From contig CAUZFZ010000145.1 of the NCBI GenBank assembly GCA_963579025.1, positions 1 to 26,684 of the forward strand: 26,684 nucleotides of DNA, given 5' to 3'. A model generated the notes under the pieces. That model was not told where the DNA came from. It worked only from the letters and a program-made list of their open reading frames with translations, and made no database searches. The position numbers and the translations under genes are program-made. Position 1 is the stretch's first letter. Each line of letters begins with the position of its first letter. This document shows positions 8,014 through 14,751 of this stretch, piece by piece. Source of the stretch: CAUZFZ01 sp963579025. Lineage in GTDB: Bacteria > Planctomycetota > Planctomycetia > Planctomycetales > Planctomycetaceae.

Positions 8014-9105
8014 TCAATCCACTGATTCATCGTCGTCGTCGTTTGCTTCATCGGTCGGTGAGCACTCTCCGTCTATGCAGTCGTCCTCGCGGAATTCGAT
8101 GCCCTCAGGTTCAGAAGTGTGAGTGAGATGTCCTCGCGGCTCGGGCTGCTCCATTCGATTCCCATTTACTTCCACAACTGATGCGCCGTATAGGAGTTGG
8201 TTCAAGTTGGCAAAGTGGGATTCGGACATCGCCGCTATTCGATCATCAAGCCCCGCCGTGTCGAATCCGGCTCGCTGCAGTTCATTCCGCAGGTCTAGCG
8301 TCTGAGTGATCTGATCTCGTTTCGCTGCTTCCGCTTCGATCTGCCCTTCCACAACGTACCTTCGAAAGAGTATCTGGACAGCTCGAAAGATCAGTATTGC
8401 CAATACGCCGAGTGGGCCGGCAGCGCCAATGACGTCGATCTCTGTGCTTCCAGTCTCAACCTTGACAATTCGCAGTGGATACTTGTGGTGGGAAGTACCC
8501 GTCAATTCGCACAACTGCTCATAGAGCCTGCACAGGGCATCGATACGATCCGCCAGTTTCTGCAGATCTGAATCGTCGTCGATGGTTAACCTAAGACGGT
8601 CTTCTCCAGACCGCAGCGTTGCGTCCACGGCTAGCGCATTTGCCATTGCCGATGCTGTCTCGCGAAGTGCGGTCAGAGTGGTGTATGCTTGGTGACCTGC
8701 GAACAGCACTCGCGCGGCGTTGTCTACTGACTGTTTCGCTATGTAAACATCATAAACGTCCTTGAAGTGTGTCAGGTACCGTGAAACGTCTGGCAACGGC
8801 GTAGAATTGAGTGTGCTGGCAGTCCGATCGGTGACACCAATGAGCTGTTTCAGCTCATCAAACAATTCAGATGTCTGAGTACTGTCCTTTACTTCACTGA
8901 CGGCGGATCCGATTTCTTGAGCAGTTGTTTGGCACTGTCTAACTGCATTGGCGGGTCTGTCGGTAGAAACAGTGACTTGGACGAAGCCAGGTTCGACAGT
9001 TGCATAGGATGCGGACAACTGCTTCAAACGTGTTACAGCGTAATTGTCGTCGGCGAAATCGTGTACGAATTGATCGAGCAATTGCCTGATGCTACTAGAT
9101 GTCAT
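8014..9105 (-). CDS. Hypothetical membrane-anchored helical protein
   Basis: A 363-residue protein without a family I can name. Residues 1-225 are largely helical. A hydrophobic segment follows near 230-250 (VIGAAGPLGVLAILIFRAVQILF), then a basic, coiled-coil-like helix (YVVEGQIEAEAAKRDQITQTLDLRNELQRAG). The tail is very acidic, ending in a run of Asp (NDDDDESVD). The short hydrophobic stretch preceded by KVETGSTEIDV resembles unnamed proteins often met in accessory islands; that is an impression only. GAGGGA lies 6 bases before the ATG, inside the tail of the broken hsdM fragment, so the gene may be expressed from the old restriction-modification promoter. The gene itself looks intact. Confidence 0.72.
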   Translation of the reverse strand: MTSSSIRQLLDQFVHDFADDNYAVTRLKQLSASYATVEPGFVQVTVSTDRPANAVRQCQTTAQEIGSAVSEVKDSTQTSELFDELKQLIGVTDRTASTLNSTPLPDVSRYLTHFKDVYDVYIAKQSVDNAARVLFAGHQAYTTLTALRETASAMANALAVDATLRSGEDRLRLTIDDDSDLQKLADRIDALCRLYEQLCELTGTSHHKYPLRIVKVETGSTEIDVIGAAGPLGVLAILIFRAVQILFRRYVVEGQIEAEAAKRDQITQTLDLRNELQRAGFDTAGLDDRIAAMSESHFANLNQLLYGASVVEVNGNRMEQPEPRGHLTHTSEPEGIEFREDDCIDGECSPTDEANDDDDESVD

Positions 9106-9385
9106 TAATTCCCTCAGTTCTTAGCTTATAAGCGTCCTCGAAGACATTGCGGAGGACGTGGCCTCGTGAGTGTCCATTCGTGCCGACCCGAAGTTCCTTC
9201 AAACCGGGGAACAGTCGGTTGTTGCAGAAGTTCAGCAGTTCATCACCGGTCATGCCCTCGGGATCGGCAACGCAGTCTCGCCAGCGCAGTCCCGGCGGAA
9301 TCGGTGACCTGTAGTTGTCTTCAAGAAGCTCGTACTCGTCTTCACGGTCGTCGAAGATTTTGAGGAACAGCAGCCAGACGTTCGC
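9095..9385 (-). pseudogene. hsdM: Type I methyltransferase (HsdM) internal fragment
   Basis: Translated toward the left from 9385, the frame reads ANVWLLFLKIFDDRE, then SPIPPGLRWRDCVADPEG, then MTGDELLNFCNNRLFPGLKEL, then HVLRNVFEDAY. This is the recognisable N-terminal helical domain of type I modification subunits (LFLKIFDD..., TGDELL..FVN..LFP.LK.L, ...V..VF.DA). It has no start of its own, lacks the whole SAM-binding methylase domain (no NPPY), and runs into TEGINDI and a TAG at 9095. It is joined out of frame to the hsdR head on its right. It cannot be functional as a methylase. Confidence 0.85.
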
Positions 9386-9626
9386 TTGTTGTCCTTGGCT
9401 TCGACAACAGCGATGGGGATGTTCGGGCGGTAGTACAGCACGTAGTCAGCGAACTTCGGCTTGCCGCGGCTGACCTTCCGACCACGGACAATGTTCGACC
9501 CTTCGTGAAGAAGACTTCCTCACGCATCTGAGTCATCACGTCCCAACCAGACTGCTCAATGGATGGAGTGATGAACTTCGTGCGGATGTCCTGCTCGTTC
9601 AGTGATTTCTTGTCGATTTCGGACAC
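9385..9626 (-). pseudogene. hsdR: Type I restriction subunit (HsdR) N-terminal fragment, frameshifted
   Basis: It starts with GTG at 9624-9626 and reads SEIDKKSLNEQDIRTKFI, then TPSIEQSGWDVMTQMREEVFF. It shifts frame near 9495-9503 and continues as NIVRGRKVSRGKPKFADYVL and YYRPNIPIAVVEAKDNK. This is the start of the type I HsdR nuclease domain, with the PD-(D/E)xK catalytic core D...EAK visible (FADYVLYY ... VVEAKDNK). At about 9385 it is cut and joined to a piece of hsdM. The motor helicase is completely missing. A deletion plus a one-base loss explain the structure. Confidence 0.88.
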
Positions 9627-9639
9627 TATTGACCCGACA

Positions 9640-10143
9640 TAGGCGCATCAGAAGAGGGCACAATTCAGTGTACGAATCTGCCCGCCCAGCAACAAACGAC
9701 GCGTGCGGTGGTCGTGCTGAGGAAAAGCGAGCCGTCGCAGAAGATGGGCACGGTCGAAGATGCCCACCATCGGCCCTCAGGACGCGAGCCCGCCGCTGCA
9801 TCGCGAGCGGCATCGCAAAACGGAACCCAAGCGACGCCGCGTAATTCGGAAGTGGATGTGAACAGTTGTGGGGACCGGGGCTAATCGAGAGTCGTCTGAC
9901 GACACCAAGTTTGAAGTAACTTCCTCGCGCGAGCGCGGGGTGGCCCTGGTTGATTTCCATCCTCGGGGGTGGCCGTGTTTGCTTGCAAACAGGGCCGCGC
10001 AGCGGCACGAGGTGACGGCGTTTTCTGACTGAACCACTCTGATTCCCCAACGTCTTGTGGCTTCGCCATGCCGGTTGCACAGCAACCGCCACCACCCATT
10101 CAGATTGGACCGATTTCGTGGATCGGCCCTGGTTGATTGACTC
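9640..10143. other. Gene-free stretch with dispersed-repeat debris
   Basis: I see no convincing gene. Reading frames here have biased composition and no domain features. The phrase GGCCCTGGTTGATT occurs twice (about 9942 and 10125), and there is a GTTTGC-TT-GCAAAC hairpin near 9978-9991. The text looks like decayed or composite repeats that have accumulated beside the restriction-modification remnant. Confidence 0.5.
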
Positions 10144-10279
10144 GTTCGGCGCGGGTCTCCTGACCCCGTCGCTGGTTGAACGCAGGTCTCCCGGATCTAT
10201 GTGGAGCTCGTCAACTCTTCGGTCGCCCGGGGAGACCTTCGGTCGGGTCTCCGGCGGGGTCAGGAGACCCGCGCCGAAC
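10144..10279. repeat. Large palindromic repeat, copy 2
   Basis: Perfect 25-bp inverted arms (10144-10168 and 10255-10279), beginning GTTCGGCGCGGGTCTCCTG. Inside is a nested inverted pair, AGGTCTCCC near 10184 against GGGGAGACCT near 10229. It is homologous to the element at 6274-6418, but the central spacer is unrelated. Conserved arms with a free centre suggest selection for, or dissemination by, the palindrome itself. Confidence 0.92.
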
Positions 10280-10354
10280 GGGGGGACCCGCGCTGTACGG
10301 AGCGAGGGCGTCCGCACTTGCCTTCTGCCAAACCCCGGGTCAGCGGGAGCCATT

Positions 10355-10594
10355 TCACATAACCGTCCAACTGCTGAGGTCGTCGGCGACTTCGACGGGT
10401 GCGTCGGAATCCGGCGGGGTCGTCGGTTTGGGGATTTCGGGCTCCAGTACCGATAGATCAGGCAGCCCTCGGTGGACGAGTTCGAACCAGTCATCAGACG
10501 GCGGACCGTACGGGCGGAATCTCTCGTGGGAGCCGTCTTCTTCGAGGTAGAGGATGGCTCGGTTCTGGCCCAGTGGCTTGAAGAACTCAATTCG
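10355..10594 (-). pseudogene. Remnant of an unknown gene
   Basis: Eighty codons are open between a TGA at 10595-10597 and the TGA at 10355-10357, with natural-looking protein sequence: IEFFKPLGQNRAILYLEEDG, then SHERFRPYGPPSDDWFELVH, then a Pro/Asp-rich tail (EPEIPKPTTPPDSDAPVEVA). There is no start codon in the open part. The bases just before the stop also read plausibly in the same frame (VRIDDDRV), so the stop may be a nonsense mutation in a once longer gene. I recognise no family. Confidence 0.4.
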
Positions 10595-10877
10595 TCAGAC
10601 CCGGTCATCATCAATCCTGACGCTCCCCGCTCTGCGTGGGCACGGACTGTCGGACGCGGTGCGTCCTGAGCGGCGTTCCAATGCCGAGAGGCTGTGAGTC
10701 TTCCAAGCTACCCGTATCGGTGTAGCTGGATTGCTCTGAAATAAGTGGCTGGAAGCCCCAGCCAGTTTCATCATTCAGGGTGTCGCGAGGCGACATGCCG
10801 ACTCGCAAGAATTCAGGGCGTAGTACCGATCGCAGAGGCGCCGAACCAGTTACGCCGAGTCAGCAACAAGGTCTCGC

Positions 10878-11843
10878 TCAGGCCTGTTTTTCGATCATCT
10901 GCTGCAAAGCTCGCCATCCCGCGAGCTGCTCTGGAGTGAGTGTCGCGGGACGGTTTGTTTTGTGGTGGTGCTCGACGGCGCGGAGTTTTCGCCGGATCTG
11001 ACGAGGAAGATTGACTCGCTCGTTCACCACCAGCCCCGTCACTTTCTGCTGCTGATGCTGCCGTCGGATTCGCAGTTTGTCGCCATGCATCTGATAGCCG
11101 TGAGCTTTGAGTTGCCGACGGACAGCCTGGACCATGCCGCGCACCTTCTTCGGATAATCTCGCGGAAAGCTGATCGTGATGTCGTCGGCGTAGCGTGTGT
11201 ACGTTGCGCGGCGCGTACGTGCGAAACTGTCGATTCGAGCGTCGAGGCCGTAATTGACCAGGTTACTCAGCCTCGGACTGGTGGGTGCTCCCTGGGGAAG
11301 TCCGCCGTCGTGCGTTGTCAGTCTGGTCAGCAGCACTGCGGCTTCCCGGTTCCAGCCAACTCGCTGGAAGTATGCCTGGAGACGACCAGCATGGGTTTCC
11401 GTGAAGAAGTCGCGCACATCGATGTTAATCACAACAGCCTGGCTGACGTGCGGAGTCGCGTTGTCCACGATGGAGCAACCTGGTTCGAATCCGGTGACTG
11501 CGGAATGAGTGTTTAGCTTCGCGATCAGCATTCTGAGAATCCGCTTTTGCACACGCTTGAGTTCCGGGCCGGGAACGTCCAGCCGCCGCGAGCCCCCGCC
11601 GCGTTTTTCTATCCAGCGAGTGTGGTAAGTGACGTCGACCACATCCAGTTCTTCGACGGTCATGCCCAGCCGACGAGCCAGCTCCGGAATGCCGAGCCCT
11701 TTCCCTCTCCGCACGCGCAACCAATGTCCTGGATTCCTGTTTGTCGCCCGACGGCATGCTGTGTACACAGTCGCAATGAACACAGCGCCGACGATGAGGG
11801 CGACGGGCGCGATGCATAGCCAGGGAAGCAGGTCGTCAAGCAT
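10878..11843 (-). CDS. Retron-type reverse transcriptase with N-terminal transmembrane segment
   Basis: A 321-residue RNA-directed DNA polymerase. It starts with one hydrophobic helix (about 8-30: LCIAPVALIVGAVFIATVY) and a basic stretch. A short helical region (LGIPELARRLGMTVEEL, 50-66) precedes the RT core. Seen in the core: the retron-specific region X motif N128-A-T-P-H132, the QGAPTSP motif (184-190), the catalytic YADD (218-221), and the retron region Y VTG (268-270). NAxxH and VTG together are the accepted marks of retron RTs as opposed to group II intron RTs. No maturase or endonuclease domain is present. The preferred start is ATG 11841-11843; a longer reading to 11960 would run through the candidate ncRNA and is unlikely. 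The enzyme should copy part of the upstream RNA into msDNA. The TM segment suggests membrane location. Confidence 0.88.
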   Translation of the reverse strand: MLDDLLPWLCIAPVALIVGAVFIATVYTACRRATNRNPGHWLRVRRGKGLGIPELARRLGMTVEELDVVDVTYHTRWIEKRGGGSRRLDVPGPELKRVQKRILRMLIAKLNTHSAVTGFEPGCSIVDNATPHVSQAVVINIDVRDFFTETHAGRLQAYFQRVGWNREAAVLLTRLTTHDGGLPQGAPTSPRLSNLVNYGLDARIDSFARTRRATYTRYADDITISFPRDYPKKVRGMVQAVRRQLKAHGYQMHGDKLRIRRQHQQQKVTGLVVNERVNLPRQIRRKLRAVEHHHKTNRPATLTPEQLAGWRALQQMIEKQA

Positions 11844-11861
11844 GTTGGCGATCTCAAATAG

Positions 11862-11889
11862 AAAAGCCGGGCGCCCACAGGCGCCCGGC
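11862..11889 (-). terminator. GC hairpin plus T-run before the retron RT
   Basis: A perfect 10-bp stem GCCGGGCGCC/GGCGCCCGGC with a four-base loop, followed on the minus strand by TTTTCT, ends 18 bases before the RT start codon. It has the form of an intrinsic terminator. It may end most ncRNA transcripts so that the RT is made only at low level by readthrough, or it may be the 3' stem of the retron RNA. Confidence 0.6.
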
Positions 11890-12012
11890 CAGCCCTGCGC
11901 TGCGGGTCGAAAAACGCGTTTTTCGGATACCGCAGACCCACGAGTCTCAACAGGTCGCAATACGACCCGGCCGACGAAACATCGGCCCGTGCGAAGAGCA
12001 CCGCCAGGGCGC
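11862..12012 (-). ncRNA. Candidate retron msr-msd RNA
   Basis: This dense set of hairpins lies directly upstream of the RT on the same strand, the normal retron order. In RNA order (right to left): GTGC-TCTTC-GCAC near 11988-12000; GGCCGAT-GTTTC-GTCGGCC at 11969-11987, similar to the GTTTCG-loop msr hairpin of classical retrons; GGTCG-TATTG-CGACC near 11953-11967; a long stem at 11900-11935 (CTGCGG/CCGCAG around the palindrome CGAAAAACGCGTTTTTCG); then a 10-bp GC stem at 11866-11889 followed by TTTT. GCCCTG (11892-11897) can pair with CAGGGC (12005-12010) as a possible a1/a2. The ends and the branching G are not fixed. No reading frame here makes sense. Confidence 0.65.
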
Positions 12013-12155
12013 GTGTCAGCATACTGGGGCGGGCGGGTGGATCAACTCGTCAGGCTCAACATCGTCGAATCACAACTCGTGGTCCTCGAAATTCGTCGGT
12101 TGAGATGACTTGTCCGCCGAACTTCTGCAAACTCCGGGAAACTCGTTGACTAATC

Positions 12156-12338
12156 GGACAGCGCCAGTTCTGGAGTGCGACGATGCATCGTCGCTTTCAA
12201 ATTCTCTATTCGCGGCGTAGCCGCTTTTCTCTCCGGGTTGTAAGTAAGGAATCGCCGACACATTGCCGAAAGCGTCTGCGCCGCGGTGAAAAGGGAAAAG
12301 CGGTGATGCATCACCGCAGTCCAAAAGTGGCGACGTCC
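12156..12338 (+). repeat. MITE-like element, copy 1
   Basis: An element of about 183 bp with related ends (GGACAGCGCCAGTTCTGGAG on the left; the reverse complement of the right end reads GGACGTCGCCACTTTTGGAC). Near each end is an 18-bp perfect palindrome: GCGACGATGCATCGTCGC (12177-12194) and GCGGTGATGCATCACCGC (12300-12317). A smaller GCGGC-GTA-GCCGC hairpin lies inside. It is repeated in inverted orientation at 14554-14732. No coding capacity. Terminal inverted repeats plus small size fit a miniature non-autonomous mobile element. Confidence 0.85.
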
Positions 12339-12381
12339 AACTACGGAATCAATCGTATCGAACTGCAACCGAGGAAATGCC

Positions 12382-14550
12382 GTGTCATGTTCAATGAATG
12401 AAAGTCGTCTTTCCGGATCACTCGTGTGGTGTTCGCTGCTTCTGCTTGTGGGTGTGACCGAAGTACGGGCCGGTGAGCCTGCGCAGGCGGCCGCATTTCA
12501 GCACGCGGGTGTTGTCGAGGCGTGGAAGGTCTATGGCGATCGTCTCACGTTTGGCAAAGGGCAGACTCTGGCGTTGGTCGATGACGGCTGCACGCTGTCC
12601 CGGCCGGAGTGGTCGAAGTCCGACGGCGACCAGCCCAAGGTGCTGGTGACTTATGACAGTGTCGATGGCGATGACGACCCGAAGCACGAAGGTCGTGGTT
12701 ATCACGGATCGACGATTGGTATTCCGTCGTCGGTGAACTTCGGCGGTAAATGGGGAGTCGCTTACAACGATCAGCTTGCAGTGATTCGATCTCTGGAATG
12801 CTGCCACTGCAACGTCAGCGACGGGACGACAGTGGCGAAGGCTCTGCAGTGGATCATTGAGAACCACAAGAAGTATCGCATCACAACGGTCAACGTTGCT
12901 CCTGTGGACGACAAAGCTCACGACGTCCCGGTTCCGACGGACATCGATCAGAAGCTGACAAAACTGCGTGAGCTGGGAATCTGGGTCAGTGCCCCGACGG
13001 GCAATCACAACTTCACGACGGGCATCTCCTGGCCGGCGTGCCAGACGGATTGCTTCGCCATCGGAGCCGTCCGGCCGGGCAAAGATGAAGTGTATCTGGA
13101 CCGACACGCTCAAGTGGATCTGGTTGTGCCTGCGGGTGCAACGTCGTCCTCAAACGCAATCGCCTGCGGAGCCGCGATTGTTCTGCAGGAAGCCATCGCG
13201 AAGACCGGCTACGACTGGAAACTCGACGGACCGAATCTCCCCCGTGCCCTGCTGGAGATCATGAAGAAGACTGGTCCGGCCGTGCATGATCCGGCGACAA
13301 AACGCAGCTATCAGCGACTCGATCTGAAAGCGGCTCTGGATTACGTCTTCACGGCGAAAGAACGCACTTCGCCCGACACTTCATCAATTCAATTCTCAGA
13401 GCATCTGATCGCGGAGAACTATGCGTACGCGTATGGCATCGCGGCGGCCGACTTTGATCAGGATGGCGATCTGGACCTCAGCAGTGCGGACTATCAGCCG
13501 CACAACATGCTGTATCTTTTTCAGAATGACGGAACAGGTACGTTCAAGAAACACCTCGTGCAGAAGGACGATCCAGAGCGTCTGGAACGGCACATTGTTG
13601 GCGACGTCGACGATGATGGCGACTTGGACATTGTCATTGTCAAGAACCTGCGTGGCGATCTGCTGTGGTTTGAAAACAACGGCAAGCCAATGGCGGGTTT
13701 ATGGAAACGGCACGTCATCACGCTCGATCTGCCAGGAGCGTATGACGTCGCTCTGGCGGACTTTGATCGCGACGGAGACCTGGACGTGGCGGCATCGAGC
13801 TGGACTCTGGGCAACCAGTTCGCCTGGTTCGAAAACGATGGAACTCCAGCAGACGGCGAATGGAAGAAACATATGATCGAATCCGACATCGCCGAGACGC
13901 GGACGATGGAAACAGCGGATTTTGATGGTGACGGTGATGCCGACCTGCTGGGCACTGCACGCATTGCGAACGAAGTCATCTGGTACGAAAATCACTCGCA
14001 GGACGGCGGTGTGGTCTGGAAGAAGCACCACATCGACAACCAGTCGATCCGCCCGGTGCATGGACATCCCGCCGACATGGATGGCGACGGTGATCTGGAT
14101 GTCGTGATGGCGCTGGGTTTTTATTATCGCCCCGGTTCCGGCCAGAGCATGGCATCGCTCCGTCGCGAGGATAATCAGGTTGTCTGGTATGAAAACACTG
14201 GGAAACCGGCCGACGCCGTGTGGAAGAAACACGTCATTCAGACGAGGTTCGACGATGCTTTTGAAGCTGTTGCCGGTGATCTCGACGGCGACGGCGATGT
14301 GGACGTCGTCGCGACATCATGGCGAACTCCCGGCCGAATCGCCTGGTTCGAAAACACCGGCGACCCGCGCGGAAAGTGGATTCATCATCCGCTGAAGGAC
14401 AACTGGGCGAGTGCGAATCAGGCCATCATCGCCGACATGAACGGCGACGGCCGACCCGACATCGTGGCCAGTGCCGAGCACGGCAGTTACGAGGTGCGCT
14501 GGTGGAGAAACGAAGGCATTCGTCACCGAACAAATCAGGGAGGTCGTTAA
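12382..14550 (+). CDS. Secreted subtilisin-like (S8) protease with seven FG-GAP/VCBS repeats
   Basis: A 722-residue exported protein. A signal peptide spans about residues 9-31. The peptidase S8 domain (about 55-330) retains candidate catalytic residues: Asp in ALVDDG (67/68), His in GRGYHGS (H108), oxyanion Asn in PTGNHN (about 208) and Ser in GATSSSNAIACG (about 255). The serine motif deviates from the usual GTSMAxP. Seven FG-GAP/VCBS calcium-binding repeats follow (about 350-715), each with a D-x-D-x-D-G-D core such as ADFDQDGDLDL and ADMNGDGRPDI; they should fold as a beta-propeller. The GTG at 12382 is chosen because GAGGAA lies 5 bases upstream; ATG 12394 is the alternative. It may process extracellular or surface proteins. 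The gene is closely framed by inverted copies of a MITE-like repeat. Confidence 0.83.
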   Translation: MSCSMNESRLSGSLVWCSLLLLVGVTEVRAGEPAQAAAFQHAGVVEAWKVYGDRLTFGKGQTLALVDDGCTLSRPEWSKSDGDQPKVLVTYDSVDGDDDPKHEGRGYHGSTIGIPSSVNFGGKWGVAYNDQLAVIRSLECCHCNVSDGTTVAKALQWIIENHKKYRITTVNVAPVDDKAHDVPVPTDIDQKLTKLRELGIWVSAPTGNHNFTTGISWPACQTDCFAIGAVRPGKDEVYLDRHAQVDLVVPAGATSSSNAIACGAAIVLQEAIAKTGYDWKLDGPNLPRALLEIMKKTGPAVHDPATKRSYQRLDLKAALDYVFTAKERTSPDTSSIQFSEHLIAENYAYAYGIAAADFDQDGDLDLSSADYQPHNMLYLFQNDGTGTFKKHLVQKDDPERLERHIVGDVDDDGDLDIVIVKNLRGDLLWFENNGKPMAGLWKRHVITLDLPGAYDVALADFDRDGDLDVAASSWTLGNQFAWFENDGTPADGEWKKHMIESDIAETRTMETADFDGDGDADLLGTARIANEVIWYENHSQDGGVVWKKHHIDNQSIRPVHGHPADMDGDGDLDVVMALGFYYRPGSGQSMASLRREDNQVVWYENTGKPADAVWKKHVIQTRFDDAFEAVAGDLDGDGDVDVVATSWRTPGRIAWFENTGDPRGKWIHHPLKDNWASANQAIIADMNGDGRPDIVASAEHGSYEVRWWRNEGIRHRTNQGGR

Positions 14551-14553
14551 GTC

Positions 14554-14732
14554 GGACAGCGCTACTTTGGATTGCGGTGATGCATCACCGCTTTCCCCTT
14601 TCCCGTTTTCACTGCGGCGCAGGCGCTTTCGGCGATCCCGTACTCACGAGCCGGAGAGAAAAGAGCGGCTACGCCGCGAGAAGAGAATTTGAAAGCGACG
14701 ATGCATCGTCGCACTCCACAAATGACGCTGCC
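14554..14732 (-). repeat. MITE-like element, copy 2 (inverted)
   Basis: The reverse complement of this segment matches the element at 12156-12338 along its length, including both 18-bp palindromes (14574-14591 and 14695-14712) and the GCGGC-GTA-GCCGC hairpin. It begins four bases after the stop of the subtilase gene, so the two inverted copies bracket that gene. Confidence 0.85.
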
Positions 14733-14751
14733 CAATCAGGCGTCGGAGTCA

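Noticed and set aside
9556..10614. A long minus-strand open frame of 352 codons
   Set aside because: It runs through the palindrome and the hsdR start in another frame, is rich in Pro/Arg/Ser, and has no domain or conserved-looking segment. It is an accident of GC-rich repeats.
10611..10808. A 65-codon minus-strand frame after the retron RT, as a possible retron effector
   Set aside because: No ribosome site, no TM or domain, and unlikely composition; I do not call it a gene.
11660..12022. A minus-strand frame covering the region upstream of the retron RT
   Set aside because: The region is a series of strong hairpins; the predicted protein is not natural-looking and overlaps the RT in another frame.
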